Origin: Promicromonospora sukumoe
GTDB taxonomy: Bacteria; Actinomycetota; Actinomycetes; Actinomycetales; Cellulomonadaceae
Assembly: GCF_014137995.1 (NCBI RefSeq)
Contig: NZ_JACGWV010000001.1
Location: 124,001-188,000, forward strand
Direction: 5' to 3'
DNA length: 64,000 nucleotides
Under the pieces are notes generated by a model that was not told the DNA's origin, searched no databases, and was given only the letters and a program-made list of their open reading frames with translations. The number at the start of each line of letters is the position of its first letter. Positions within the stretch are counted from its first letter, which is position 1. This document shows positions 8,286 through 19,431 of this stretch, piece after piece. Position numbers and translations under genes: made by a program.

Positions 8286-9910
8286 TGAAGGAGCAGAGCG
8301 ACAGCCTGGTGACCCTGATCCACGACGCCGCGGGCCAGGTCGGGCCCGTGGCCGGGATCGACGGCGAGATGATGGCGCGGCGGGCGATCCGCCACGAGCG
8401 CACCCGGCGCGGGGTGATCGGCGGAGCCGTGGCCGCCGCGCTGCTGGTCCTGGGTGCGGCCGGGGTGGCCTGGTTCACCGAGCGGCCGGCGCTTCCGGCG
8501 CTCCTGCCGTGGGTGCAGGCCTCGTCCGAGGTCCGTTCGGACGGCCTGGTCTTCGAGGTGCCGGACGGCTACGAGGAGTTCAACCCCGTCGGTGACCCGA
8601 TGTGGGGAGCCGATCCGGTGGTCCCGGACGAGGATGACATGGAGGAAGTCGCTCATGCGGCCTCGTGGGTCGCCGTGGCACCCGCGGAGGACGAGCCGCT
8701 CGCCGGCGAGCAGGCCGGAAACCCGGTGACCGAGGTCGACGTGCCCGGAGCCGCCGCCGCGCGCTGGTCCTGGTACGAGCCGCAGTACGGTTCCGACTCG
8801 GGCTACTGGCAGCGAGGGCCGGGGGACGGCGACTTCGTCGGCGAGCTGGACGTCGAGCTCGACACCGGGACGGTGGTCCGCCTGACCATGAGCCTGGCGG
8901 ACGACGAGACCCCGCAGGACACCTTCGAGCGGCTGGTTCGTACGGTCCGCGTGGACGGTGACCCCGCGGAGCCGGAGGGCCCGGGGTCGACCGGCCAGGA
9001 GGATCTGCCGCTCCTCGAGTCCGCGGACGTGCCCGAGAGCTGGGAGCGAGGCGAGTTCCACGGCCTGGCGTACGCGGCACCGGGGGACTGGGCAGCGGCC
9101 GACGGGGCGAGCGCGGAGCACCCGACCGACACGCTGCTGCTGCGACGGCCGGACGGCAAGGCGGAGCTGCAGCTCGCCGTGGTGGACCGGCTGGATTACC
9201 TCGCGGCGAACCGCGAGGCCGGTCCCCTGCCGGACTTCTACCGCTTCGAGCTGGCGGGCGCCGAGGCGTCGACGGTCTTGACCGAGCGGTTCGACGGCGA
9301 GTACCGGGCCTACATCGAGGTGCGTGCCGCCGGCGGCAGCAGCTACACGGTCAACCTCTTCGGGTTCGACGGCGCCACCGGCCTCGACGACGACCTCGCC
9401 GCGCTGCTCGGCAGCCTCGGCCTCACCGGGGCCTCGACGGACGGCCCGCCCGCCTACGACGCGCTCGATCCCGCGGACCCGCTGCTGCAGGACCCGCCGT
9501 CGGACTGGGAGCCCGTCACGTTCGAGGGCCTCGACCTGACGCTGCCGCGGGAGCTGAAGAGCCCGGAAGGCATGTGGGGAATCTGGAGCAGCGACTCCGG
9601 CGACTCGTGGGAGGAGCTGGCGATCACCCTCTGGGACGTGGAGGGCTACGACCCGCCGATCCAGCTCGCCGACTACGGGTATCGCTACGAGCCAGCCGGT
9701 ACGACGCGCGGGGTGGTGACCGTCGGGACCTCCACCGACACCGCCGTGCCCGAGCCCGGCGAGCCGGGCTTCCTGGGGACCGCGACCTTCCACCTGACGG
9801 CGGACGGGCGCAGGGCGGTCGAGATCCGGTACGAGGGCTCCGGGGCGACCGAGGAACGGTGGTGGCAGATCCTGGCGTCGCTGGACGCCGCCGGCCTGAC
9901 CTCGCCCTGA
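8285..9910 (+). CDS. Single-pass membrane protein with three-fold repeated outer domain (putative anti-sigma/sensor)
   Basis: 541 residues, translationally coupled to the ECF sigma factor, with a strong GGAAGGAGG site. A cytoplasmic N-terminus of about 42 residues precedes one transmembrane helix (about 42-62) and a large, acidic outer region. This region appears to hold three related units, each beginning with a GL-x-(3-4)-P strand (GLVFEVPDGY, GLAYAAPGDW, GLDLTLPREL) and ending in an amphipathic helix with an L-x-x-L-type tail (FERLVRTVRV, AALLGSLGLTG, ILASLDAAGL). No HxxxCxxC zinc motif of classical ZAS anti-sigma factors is seen. Its position suggests it holds the sigma factor at the membrane; ligand unknown. 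Confidence 0.7.
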   Translation: MKEQSDSLVTLIHDAAGQVGPVAGIDGEMMARRAIRHERTRRGVIGGAVAAALLVLGAAGVAWFTERPALPALLPWVQASSEVRSDGLVFEVPDGYEEFNPVGDPMWGADPVVPDEDDMEEVAHAASWVAVAPAEDEPLAGEQAGNPVTEVDVPGAAAARWSWYEPQYGSDSGYWQRGPGDGDFVGELDVELDTGTVVRLTMSLADDETPQDTFERLVRTVRVDGDPAEPEGPGSTGQEDLPLLESADVPESWERGEFHGLAYAAPGDWAAADGASAEHPTDTLLLRRPDGKAELQLAVVDRLDYLAANREAGPLPDFYRFELAGAEASTVLTERFDGEYRAYIEVRAAGGSSYTVNLFGFDGATGLDDDLAALLGSLGLTGASTDGPPAYDALDPADPLLQDPPSDWEPVTFEGLDLTLPRELKSPEGMWGIWSSDSGDSWEELAITLWDVEGYDPPIQLADYGYRYEPAGTTRGVVTVGTSTDTAVPEPGEPGFLGTATFHLTADGRRAVEIRYEGSGATEERWWQILASLDAAGLTSP

Positions 9911-9915
9911 CCTGC

Positions 9916-9961
9916 GCCCGACGACGGCCGGTGCACCCAGGTGCACCGGCCGGCGTCGGGC
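9916..9961. terminator. Terminator after the sigma/membrane-protein operon
   Basis: A long stem, GCCCGACG plus CGGCCGGTGCACC paired with GGTGCACCGGCCG plus CGTCGGGC with one internal mismatch and a tiny loop. It lies 6 bases after the stop at 9910 and ahead of the argS promoter. Confidence 0.8.
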
Positions 9962-10012
9962 AGCCCGTTCCCGGCCTGTGGAAAGCCGGGGCGACGCGTC
10001 CGGCGCGGCCGA

Positions 10013-10018
10013 TAGAAT
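10013..10018 (+). promoter_or_regulatory. -10 element of argS, predicted leaderless
   Basis: TAGAAT ends seven bases before the GTG of argS, so transcription should start at or next to the first codon. There is no ribosome-binding site between them. No clear -35 hexamer is visible. Confidence 0.6.
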
Positions 10019-10024
10019 CGATCC

Positions 10025-11686
10025 GTGACCCCCACCGAGCTCTCCGAAGCGCTGAGCGCTGCCCTTGCCGCGGCCGTCGCCGACGGCACACTCGCACTGC
10101 CCGCCGACGCCGTCCCGGCGTCGGTCCACGTGGAGCGACCGAGGCAGCGAGAGCACGGGGACTGGGCCACGAACGTGGCCCTGCAGCTCGCGAAGAAGGC
10201 GGGCACCACGCCGCGCGCGCTCGCGGAGGACCTGGCGGCCCGCCTCGGCGCGGCCCCGGGCATCAAGTCCGTCGGCGTCGCCGGCCCGGGCTTCCTCAAC
10301 ATCACGCTCGACGCCGCCGCGGCGGGCGAGCTCGCCCGCACCATCGTCGAGGCCGGCTCGGCCTACGGCCGCGGTGAGGCCCTGACCGGCCAGGTCATCA
10401 ACCTGGAGTACATCAGCGCCAACCCGACCGGCCCGCTGCACATCGGGCACACCCGCTGGGCCGCGCTGGGCGACTCGCTCGCGCGCATCCTGCGCGCCGC
10501 CGGTGCCGAGGTGACCGCCGAGTACTACATCAACGACGCGGGCGCCCAGATGGACCGCTTCGGCGAGTCCGTGCTGGCCCGCGCCACCGACGGCGAGATC
10601 CCCGAGGGTGGCTACCGCGGCGAGTACGTCAAGGAGCTCGCGGCCAAGGTGCTCGCGGACCACCCCGAGCTGCCCGGCCTGCCGCGCGACGAGGCCATCG
10701 CGGTCGCCCGCGAGTCGGGCTACGCCCACCAGCTCGCCGAGATCCGCGACGTGCTGGAGAACTTCGGCGTGCACTTCGACGTCTGGTTCTCCGAGCGCGA
10801 CCTGCACAGCTCGGGCGCCGTCGAGAAGGCCGTGGCCCGGCTGCGCGAGCAGGGGCACGTCTTCGACCAGGAGGGCGCGGTCTGGCTGCGCACCACGGAC
10901 TTCACGGACGACAAGGACCGCGTGATGATCCGGGCGAACGGCGAGCCCACCTACTTCGCCGCGGACGCCGCGTACTACCTGTCCAAGAAGGACCGCGGGT
11001 TCCCGGGCAAGATCTACCTGCTCGGCGCCGACCACCACGGCTACATCAACCGCCTCAAGGCCATCGCTGCCTGCGCGGGGGACGACCCGGAGACGAACAT
11101 CGAGGTGCTCATCGGGCAGCTCGTGAACGTCGGCGGCGCCAAGCTGTCCAAGCGGGCCGGCAACATCATCGAGCTGCGCGACCTGGTCGAGTGGATCGGG
11201 TCGGACGCCGTCCGCTACTCGCTCGCGCGCTACCCCGCGGACACGCCGCTGGAGCTGCAGGGCGAGGACATGCTCAAGCAGACCAACGACAACCCGGTCT
11301 TCTACGTGCAGTACGCGCACAGCCGCACGGTGCAGATCGGCACCAAGGCCGTCGAGCGCGGCGTCGCGCGGGCCGACGGGTTCGACCCGGCGCAGCTCTC
11401 GCACGCCTCGGAGGCCGCGCTGATCGGGCGCCTCACCGAGTTCCCGCGGATCGTGGCGCAGGCCGCCGAGCTGCGCGAGCCGCACCGCGTGGCCCGCTAC
11501 CTGGAGGCCCTCGCCGGTGACTTCCACTCCTGGTACAACGACGACGAGAAGCTGCGCGTCACGCCGTACCCCGACGAAGAGGTCACCGACGCGCACCGCG
11601 CCCGCCTGTGGCTGAACGACGCCGTCCGCACGGTCCTGGCCAACGGCCTCGACCTGCTGGGCGTGAGCGCCCCGGAGCGGATGTGA
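10025..11686 (+). CDS. argS: Arginyl-tRNA synthetase
   Basis: Charges tRNA-Arg with arginine in the cytoplasm. 553 residues, the usual length for this class I synthetase. An N-terminal additional domain (about 1-110) precedes the catalytic Rossmann fold with the HIGH motif as HIGHTRWAALGDS (about residue 140) and a KMSKS-like loop, KLSKRAGN (about 376). The C-terminal DALR anticodon-binding domain contains YAHSRTVQI. The GTG start sits directly behind a -10 hexamer. Its stop overlaps the GTG of lysA, the common actinobacterial argS-lysA order. The window's own tRNA-Arg(CCG) is one of its substrates. Confidence 0.97.
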   Translation: MTPTELSEALSAALAAAVADGTLALPADAVPASVHVERPRQREHGDWATNVALQLAKKAGTTPRALAEDLAARLGAAPGIKSVGVAGPGFLNITLDAAAAGELARTIVEAGSAYGRGEALTGQVINLEYISANPTGPLHIGHTRWAALGDSLARILRAAGAEVTAEYYINDAGAQMDRFGESVLARATDGEIPEGGYRGEYVKELAAKVLADHPELPGLPRDEAIAVARESGYAHQLAEIRDVLENFGVHFDVWFSERDLHSSGAVEKAVARLREQGHVFDQEGAVWLRTTDFTDDKDRVMIRANGEPTYFAADAAYYLSKKDRGFPGKIYLLGADHHGYINRLKAIAACAGDDPETNIEVLIGQLVNVGGAKLSKRAGNIIELRDLVEWIGSDAVRYSLARYPADTPLELQGEDMLKQTNDNPVFYVQYAHSRTVQIGTKAVERGVARADGFDPAQLSHASEAALIGRLTEFPRIVAQAAELREPHRVARYLEALAGDFHSWYNDDEKLRVTPYPDEEVTDAHRARLWLNDAVRTVLANGLDLLGVSAPERM

Positions 11687-13044
11687 CCGGCGCGCCCTGG
11701 TCCACCGGGGTCGGCCGCCTGCCGGACGGCGCGCTGACGATCGCGGGCGTCGACGTCCGCGGCCTCGCGGCCGAGCACGGCACGCCCGCGTACGTCCTGG
11801 ACGAGGCCGACTTCCGCATGCGGGCCCACGCCTACCGCACGGCGTTCGAGACCGCGTTCGGGGCCGTCGGCGCGGACGTGGACGTGTATTACGCCGGCAA
11901 GGCGCTGCTCACCGTGGCCGTCGCGCGCTGGGCGCGCGAGGAGGGCCTGCGGGTCGACACCGCCTCCAGCGGCGAGCTCGCCGTCGCGCTGCGCGCCGAG
12001 GTGCCGGGTGCCGAGATCGGGCTGCACGGCAACAACAAGTCCGACGCCGAGATCCTGCGCGCGCTGGACGCCGGGGTCGGCCGCATCATCGTCGACTCGC
12101 TGGTCGAGATCGAGCGGGTCGCGCAGCTCGCGGCGGGGCGCGGCGTCGTCGCGCCGGTGATGGTGCGCGTGACCACGGGTGTGCACGCCGGCGGGCACGA
12201 GTACATCGCGACGGCCCACGAGGACCAGAAGTTCGGCCTCTCGGTCAACGCCGCGGACGGGGCCGAGAGCCCCGCCATGGCCGCGCTGCTGCAGGTGCTC
12301 AAGCACCCCGAGCTGAAGCTGCTCGGCATCCACTCGCACATCGGCTCGCAGATCCTCGACCCCGACGGGTTCGAGGCCGCCGCGCGCGTGGTGCTGCGCC
12401 TGCGGGCCGACCTGTCCGAGCGCTCCGGCGTGCTCGTGGACGAGGTCGACCTCGGTGGCGGGTACGGCATCGCCTACCTGCCCGGGGACGTGGCCCTCGA
12501 CCCGGAGCGGGTCGCCAAGGACATCGCGCAGTCGGTGGCCGGGGTGTGCCAGGAGCTGGGCACGAGCCTGCCGCGGTTCTCGATCGAGCCCGGCCGCGCG
12601 ATCGTCGGCCCCGCCGGCCTCACGCTCTACACGGTCGGCACGGTCAAGCCCGTCACCGTCTCGGCCGACGGCGGCGCGGACTTCACGCGCACCTACGTGT
12701 CCGTCGACGGCGGCATGAGCGACAACATCCGCCCCGCGCTGTACGGCGCGGCGTACCACGCCGAGATCGTGGGCCGGTCGTCCGCGGCCGAGACCGTGCT
12801 GGCACGGGTGGTCGGCAAGCACTGCGAGTCCGGCGACATCGTGGTGCACGAGGTGCGGCTCCCGGCCGACGTGCGCGCGGGCGACCTGCTCGCCGTCGCC
12901 GCGACCGGCGCCTACGGGCGTTCCATGGCGTCCAACTACAACATGCTGCCCCGCCCGCCCGTGGTCGCGGTGTCCGACGGCGCCTCGCGCGTGCTGGTGC
13001 GCCGCGAGACCGAGGACGACCTGCTCGGCCTCGACCAGGGCTGA
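11683..13044 (+). CDS. lysA: Diaminopimelate decarboxylase
   Basis: Last step of lysine biosynthesis: PLP-dependent decarboxylation of meso-diaminopimelate to L-lysine. 453 residues, typical. The alanine-racemase-like barrel has the PLP lysine in DVYYAGKALLT (about residue 71), HSHIGSQ and the glycine-rich GGGYGIAY; EPGRAIVGPAG and the C-terminal CESGDI are substrate and PLP contacts from the beta domain. The GTG start overlaps the argS stop by four bases, so both are in one operon. The homoserine dehydrogenase often found next in actinobacteria is absent here; a terminator and a convergent gene follow. Confidence 0.96.
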   Translation: MTGAPWSTGVGRLPDGALTIAGVDVRGLAAEHGTPAYVLDEADFRMRAHAYRTAFETAFGAVGADVDVYYAGKALLTVAVARWAREEGLRVDTASSGELAVALRAEVPGAEIGLHGNNKSDAEILRALDAGVGRIIVDSLVEIERVAQLAAGRGVVAPVMVRVTTGVHAGGHEYIATAHEDQKFGLSVNAADGAESPAMAALLQVLKHPELKLLGIHSHIGSQILDPDGFEAAARVVLRLRADLSERSGVLVDEVDLGGGYGIAYLPGDVALDPERVAKDIAQSVAGVCQELGTSLPRFSIEPGRAIVGPAGLTLYTVGTVKPVTVSADGGADFTRTYVSVDGGMSDNIRPALYGAAYHAEIVGRSSAAETVLARVVGKHCESGDIVVHEVRLPADVRAGDLLAVAATGAYGRSMASNYNMLPRPPVVAVSDGASRVLVRRETEDDLLGLDQG

Positions 13045-13068
13045 CGGACGACGGCTGACGTACGACGA

Positions 13069-13102
13069 CGGCGGGCGGGCGACCTGTGTCGCCCGCCCGC
13101 CG
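13069..13102. terminator. Convergent terminator after lysA
   Basis: A perfect 15-base stem, CGGCGGGCGGGCGAC with GTCGCCCGCCCGCCG around loop CTGT, between lysA and the minus-strand gene ending at 13122. It can serve both directions. Confidence 0.85.
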
Positions 13103-13121
13103 TTCCGTTCGTGCCCGAGGG

Positions 13122-13877
13122 TCAGACGCCCTGGGCGTCGTCCACGTGGCAGCCCTCCGCGGTGTCCGCGTAGTCGTCCATGTGCCCGTCGATCTGGTCG
13201 CCCAGCTCCTCCATCTGCGCGCTGAGGGAGTCGATCTCCGACCCGATGCTCTCCGCCGCGGAGATGTTGCCCGCGGCCAGCGCGGTCATGAAGTCGTCCA
13301 GGCCTTCCAGGTAGTCGACGGTCTTGTCGTCGAGCTCCGCCGAGACCTCGAGCATGGCGTCCGCGTCGTCGATCGCGCCGATGCAGGCGGTCGCCGTGGT
13401 CTCGGCCCGCTCCTTGGCGATCTCCAGGTCGTCGATCGTCGCGCGTGCGTCAGCGAGCGTCTGCTCCGCGTTCTTCAGGTCCGACGAGAGCGCCGCCGCG
13501 CGCGACTGCCAGTCGTTCGTCGAGACCACGCCGAGCGCACCCCAGATCATGGCCGCGATCAGCAGCACCACGAGCACGAGGATGGTGGCGTGGGTCTTGA
13601 CGAACGCCACGACGACGCCGAGCGCGTTCGGCGCTGCGGGGGCCTCCGGGCTGCCCGGCGCGTCGGCCGCGTGCGACGTCATCTCGGACGGCGCCGGGCT
13701 CTCGGCGGTCAGCACCTGGGTGCGCTGCGGCTCCGCGGCGTCGTCCGTGGCCGACGCCGTCGTCGCGCTTCCGTTCGAGGCGTCGGCGGCGGCGCCGTTC
13801 GATGCGTCCGCGGCCGGACGGGGCTCGGGGGACGGGTTCAGTTCTGGGGCGCGGGTCGCGCCCTCGTCGTCGGACAT
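13122..13877 (-). CDS. Single-pass membrane protein with extracytoplasmic coiled coil
   Basis: 251-residue protein I do not recognise. The N-terminal 85 residues are disordered, rich in Ala/Ser/Asp/Pro; one transmembrane helix follows (THATILVLVVLLIAAMIWGA, about 94-113), then a helical, acidic outer domain of about 130 residues with heptad-like spacing (ALSSDLKNAEQTLADARATIDDLE). Two cysteines (in ATACIGAI and EGCHVD) might form a disulphide. No enzymatic motif. It lies 60 bases downstream of the VanY-type gene on the same strand and may be cotranscribed with it, suggesting a cell-envelope role. Confidence 0.65.
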   Translation of the reverse strand: MSDDEGATRAPELNPSPEPRPAADASNGAAADASNGSATTASATDDAAEPQRTQVLTAESPAPSEMTSHAADAPGSPEAPAAPNALGVVVAFVKTHATILVLVVLLIAAMIWGALGVVSTNDWQSRAAALSSDLKNAEQTLADARATIDDLEIAKERAETTATACIGAIDDADAMLEVSAELDDKTVDYLEGLDDFMTALAAGNISAAESIGSEIDSLSAQMEELGDQIDGHMDDYADTAEGCHVDDAQGV

Positions 13878-13937
13878 GCGGGCACCGTATCCGGCAAAAA
13901 CGGCGAAACCGGCCCCAACGGGCGTGGAGGTGAAAGA

Positions 13938-15641
13938 TCACCCACCCTGGTTCGCGGCTCCGTTCGTGCTGCTGCCTCCGAGCAGGCCGCCGACGACGCC
14001 GCCGACCACACCCTCGACCGTCTCACCGACGAGTCCGACGGTGCCACCCACCACGTCCTCCACCAGCCCGGAGCCCGCCGGGGTCTCCGGCTCCTCCTCG
14101 GCCGGCGGCTCGGACGGCTCGGGTTCCGACGGCGTCGGCTGCTCGGGCTTTGCTGGCGCCGTGCCCTCCGGAGCGGACGAGCCGCCCCCGGCACCGGAAC
14201 CGCCCGATCCCGCCTCCGAGCCGCTCGACCCGGAGCTCTTGCCCCCGGAACCAGCCGAGCCGTCCGAGGCCGGATGCGCCGCGGACGACGACTTCCCCGC
14301 CGGCCGCGAGGCGGCGTCGGAGCCGACAGAGTCAGTCCACGTCCCGACGTCGGCCGGGTCGATGGCGCGGTTCGGGATCGAGCCCGCCGCGAAGAACTCG
14401 AAGTGCCACGGCTCGGGCTTGGCGCCGCCGAGCTGGGCCCAGGACGGGTTGTCCCAGCCGTAGTCGGGAGCGTGCAGGCGCAGCCAGACGTACTCGTCGG
14501 ACGAACCGCCCGCGATCGGGTTGCCGAGGTCCACGGCGAGGCCCCAGCCGTGGTTCGACGTGCCGGGGAACGCCGCCAGGTGCGGCTTCGTGCCCTTGAC
14601 CGCGACCTGCATCGCGTAGGAGCGGTACGAGTCGGTGAGCGGGATCGGGTAACCGAACTCCTCCTCGAACCGTTCGCTCAGGGCCGTCAGTCGCTCGGCC
14701 GCGTCGCAGCGCAGCAGGTGCCCCGGGGCGAAGGGCAGCGGGCACAGCACGTCCGCGGGGATGCGCCCGTTCGCGTACCCGACGGTGGAGCCGCCGTAGG
14801 CGGCCACGGTCTCCAGCAGGTTCTGGCGCAGCGAGGGCCCGGTGGACGGCAGCGCGTCGATCAGCGCCGTCGGCGACGACGGGTCGAGCAGGTTCGCCAG
14901 CCGAATCGCGGCCACGGCCACCTCGTCGAAGGTGACGTATCCGGTGGCCGACTCGGGGACGGCCTCGACGTCCCGGGACACGGTCCGGGGGAGGGGAGCG
15001 TCATCGGGCCAGTCCCACTTCGGGGCCGGGCTCTGCCGGAGGGCGGCGGTCACGGTCCGCGACACCGGGGCGGCCTGCACCACGTCGTCGGCCGGGTCCG
15101 GCGCCATGGCCTCGCCCGCCGTCGGCGCGGACTCGACACGTAGGGGCCGGTCGGCCTCGGCCAGCGCGAGCTGCTGCGCCTGGTAGGTGGTCCAGAGCAT
15201 GCCGAGCTCGGCGGCCGCCTGCGCGATGCCCGGGCTGGGCGACGAGCTCTGCCGCAGTGTCAGCTCGGCGCGGTCCAGGACGGCGAGCACCTGGCTCACC
15301 GTGACGCCTTCCGCGGCCGCCACGCCGGCGCCGGTGCCGGCGCCGGGGGAGTCCGCGCCGGAGGCCGCGGCGGGATGCGCGAGCACCCGCGCGTGCGGCG
15401 CGGCGGACGCGGCGGCGCCGTCCGGCAGGGGATACGACGTCGGCACGCTCGCCGACGCGCTGACCAGCACCCCGCCGGTCATCGCCAGCGCGACGGCACC
15501 CGTCCAGGCGTTGCGCGTCCGGCGGCTCGTCATGGCCCGTCGCACCGGGCCGCGACGGTCGCGGAAGAACGCCGCTCCGCCCGACCCGGGCCCGCTCGAT
15601 CCCGCACCGCTCGATCCGGCACCGTTCGGTTCTTCCGTCAC
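13938..15641 (-). CDS. Large secreted M15 (VanY-type) D-alanyl-D-alanine carboxypeptidase with low-complexity tail
   Basis: 567 residues. A hydrophobic export or anchor segment lies near 46-66 (AWTGAVALAMTGGVLVSASA), followed by an Ala-rich helical region to about 290. The M15B peptidase domain spans about 320-425: S-N-H-G-W-G-L-A-V-D carries the zinc His and Asp, and E-P-W-H-F-E-F the catalytic Glu and second His. The last 145 residues are Ser/Gly/Pro/Glu-rich, ending in hydrophobic GG-x-V repeats (VEDVVGGTVGLVGETVEG), possibly an amphipathic or wall-embedded tail. GTG start. Domain sequence is close to the peptidase at 2659-3525. Likely acts on peptidoglycan stem peptides outside the cell. 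Confidence 0.82.
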   Translation of the reverse strand: MTEEPNGAGSSGAGSSGPGSGGAAFFRDRRGPVRRAMTSRRTRNAWTGAVALAMTGGVLVSASASVPTSYPLPDGAAASAAPHARVLAHPAAASGADSPGAGTGAGVAAAEGVTVSQVLAVLDRAELTLRQSSSPSPGIAQAAAELGMLWTTYQAQQLALAEADRPLRVESAPTAGEAMAPDPADDVVQAAPVSRTVTAALRQSPAPKWDWPDDAPLPRTVSRDVEAVPESATGYVTFDEVAVAAIRLANLLDPSSPTALIDALPSTGPSLRQNLLETVAAYGGSTVGYANGRIPADVLCPLPFAPGHLLRCDAAERLTALSERFEEEFGYPIPLTDSYRSYAMQVAVKGTKPHLAAFPGTSNHGWGLAVDLGNPIAGGSSDEYVWLRLHAPDYGWDNPSWAQLGGAKPEPWHFEFFAAGSIPNRAIDPADVGTWTDSVGSDAASRPAGKSSSAAHPASDGSAGSGGKSSGSSGSEAGSGGSGAGGGSSAPEGTAPAKPEQPTPSEPEPSEPPAEEEPETPAGSGLVEDVVGGTVGLVGETVEGVVGGVVGGLLGGSSTNGAANQGG

Positions 15642-15880
15642 TGGTCAACGCCCCCTTGCGTTCGACACCTGCGTCGGACATCTGCGTCCGGCGCCGTCCG
15701 TCCACGAGCGCCCAGGGTAGCGCTACTGAGGCCACGTGCAACAACCGGGCTGCCGTGCAGGTCAGCGTGGTTGTGACCGGAACAAGAGCCCAGCAGAAGG
15801 GCCCGACACCGCACCGGTCTCACCCCAGGGGTGGCGGGGCGCCGAGAGAGCGGCGACCGGTGCGGCGTCGGGCGGTGGAA

Positions 15881-15906
15881 GGGACGCCCCGACAGCGGGG
15901 CGTCCC
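15881..15906 (-). terminator. Terminator of aceB
   Basis: A perfect 10-base stem, GGGACGCCCC with GGGGCGTCCC around GACAGC, 32 bases after the aceB stop on the minus strand. The remaining 15642-15937 region holds the upstream sequence of the VanY-type gene and nothing else recognised. Confidence 0.8.
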
Positions 15907-15937
15907 AGCCTGTGGCCGGTGGGCTGCGGTCGAGGCG

Positions 15938-17823
15938 CTAGGGCCGGTCGACCGGGGAGCCCACCAGGTACCCCTGGTACGCGGGGTTCGTGAGGAACGC
16001 CGGGAAGTCGTCCTCGAGGGCGACGGCACGGAAGATCGCCGCCGCGTCGTCGATCCGGTTGCCGTGGTCGTGCGGCAGCGAGGCGACGACGTCGAGCAGG
16101 ATCGCCTCGACGCGCTCACGGGTGATGGCCTGCCGGTCGTCGTCGGTCAGGGTGCCCGACGCGATCCACTGCCACACCTGCGACCGCGAGATCTCCGCGG
16201 TCGCCGCGTCCTCCATGAGGCTGTCCAGCGCGGCGGCCCCGGTACCGCGGAGCCACGCGTCGAGGTAGCGCACGGCCACCGTGACGTTCGACCGCAGGCC
16301 GGTCGACGTGACGGTCGCCCCGCCGCGCCGCGCGGACGCGACGTCGAGCAGGTCGTGCTGCCCCACCACGACGTCGTCCCGCAGGCGCGAGACCTGGTTC
16401 GGCGCGTCGCCGAGCACGGCGTCGAACTCGGCCTCGGCCACCGGGATGAGGTCGGGGTGGGCCACCCAGGTGCCGTCGAAGCCGTCGCCGGCCTCACGCT
16501 TCTTGTCCGCCGCGACCTGCTGGAACGCCTGCCGGGTGACCTCCGGGTTGCGGCGGTCGGGGATGAACGCGCTCATGCCGCCGATCGCGTGCGCCCCGCG
16601 CTTGTGGCACGTGGCGACCAGCAGCTCGGTGTAGGCGCGCATGAACGGCGCCGTCATGGTGACCTGGGCGCGGTCGGGCAGCACGTACGACTCCCCGCGC
16701 GTCCGGAAGCACTTGATCACCGAGAACAGGTAGTCCCAGCGGCCGGCGTTCAGCCCGGCGCAGTGGTCGCGCAGCTCGTAGAGGATCTCCTCCATCTCGA
16801 ACGCCGCGGGCAGCGTCTCGACGAGCACCGTGGCGCGGACGGTCCCGCGCGGGATGCCGAGCGCGTCCTGCGCCACCTCGAACACCTCGTTCCACAGCCG
16901 CGCCTCCCGGTAGCCCTCCAGCTTGGGCAGGTAGAAGTACGGGCCCCGGCCGCGGGCGATGAGCTCGGCGGCGTTGTGGAAGAAGTAGAGGCCGAAGTCC
17001 ACGAGGCTGCCGAGCGCGCTGCTCGTGATGCCGTTCGCGTCCGTGTACCGCAGGTGCGCCTCGTCGAGGTGCCAGCCGCGGGGCCGGAACACGATGGTCG
17101 GCAGGTCCACGAGGTCCGCGGACCGCAGCGTGTACTCCTTGCCCGCCTCGTTCGTGAAGGCGAGCGTGCCGCGGATCGCGTCGTGCAGCGCGAGCTGCCC
17201 CTCGATCACGTTGGGCCACGTCGGGCTGGACGCGTCCTCGGCGTCGGCGAGCCAGCACCGGGCGCCCGAGTTGAGGGCGTTGATCGTCATCTTCGGGTCG
17301 GTGGGACCCGTGATCTCGACGCGGCGGTCCTCCAGACCGGGCGCGTTCCGCGACCCGGCGACCCGCCAGTGCGGGTCGTCCCGGACGGGCCGGGTCGAGG
17401 CGCGGAAGTCGGGGTCGCCGCCGTCGGCGATGTCCTGCCGGCGGAGCTGCCGCTGCGCGATCAGCTCGTCACGTCGCGCGTCGAACCGGTCGTGCAGCAG
17501 GGCGAGGAACGCCAGGGCCCCCGGCGTCAGGATCTCGCCGTACCGCGGCCCGACGGACGCCGTCACGGTGATGACGCCGCGGCGTGCGCCGGTCCCCGAG
17601 GCGCCCACCCCGCCGTTCGGCAGCGTGCTGGGGGCCGAGCTCCGGGGTGCGGGCGCCGGGGCGGGCGCCCGCACGGGAGCGGGGGTGGACGGCGGGGTGG
17701 ACGCGGCGTGGGACGCCGGGGCGTGCGACCGGTGGGCCGCCGGCGGGGTGCCGATGCCGGCCAGGCCGGCGTCGGCGTCGTAGGGGCTGGTGCCCTGGGC
17801 GCGGGTGTCGATGGTCGCGGTCA

Positions 17824-17824
<1 letters not shown>
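15938..17824 (-). CDS. aceB: Malate synthase A with Ala/Pro-rich N-terminal extension
   Basis: Second glyoxylate-shunt enzyme: condenses glyoxylate with acetyl-CoA to malate. 628 residues against about 530 for the family; the extra part is a low-complexity Ala/Pro/Ser stretch (about residues 25-80) before the conserved start VGPRYGEILTPGAL. Family motifs: GSRNAPGLEDRRVEITGP, NALNSGARCWLADAEDA, EMEEILYELRDH, AIGGMSAFIPDR and the C-terminal SRSQVWQWIASG. Start ATG at 17824 overlaps the aceA stop by one base (TGATG), so the enzymes are coupled. A GTG just before the conserved core is an alternative start that would remove the extension. Confidence 0.93.
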
Positions 17825-19182
<1,358 letters not shown>

Positions 19183-19282
19183 GGCGGGTCTCCTTCTCGG
19201 GACGGAACGTTGTCGCCCTGTCTGCCGGCGACGTGTTACGACCATCTGCCCTCCGCAACCCCCTTCTCAAGCAGATCCGGAT

Positions 19283-19302
19283 AGAAGATTCTCGGTTCTT
19301 CT
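19283..19302. promoter_or_regulatory. Inverted repeat between aceA and ramB, candidate operator
   Basis: AGAAGA and TCTTCT separated by 8 bases form a symmetric site within the AT-richer part of the aceA-ramB intergenic region (19183-19431). It is a candidate for RamB or another regulator; I cannot match it to a known RamB consensus. Confidence 0.3.
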
Positions 19303-19431
19303 GTTGATCGGAAGCCTTTCCGTATGTCACCCTCGGGCATGGTAGGAACCCCGGGAAATCGCAGAACCGCGCGAAATGCGGCATCCTCGCGTTCTCCGCA
19401 GAGCGGTCAAAACGCTTCGAGGACGACGGCG

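Noticed and set aside
8129..11596. Very long open frame (about 1155 codons) on the minus strand opposite the ECF operon and argS
   Set aside because: High GC makes antisense frames stay open; the plus strand encodes clear protein families across the whole stretch.
13086..15143. Long plus-strand frame opposite the coiled-coil and VanY-type genes
   Set aside because: Arg/Gly/Ala-rich translation without any domain; the minus strand has motif-bearing genes.
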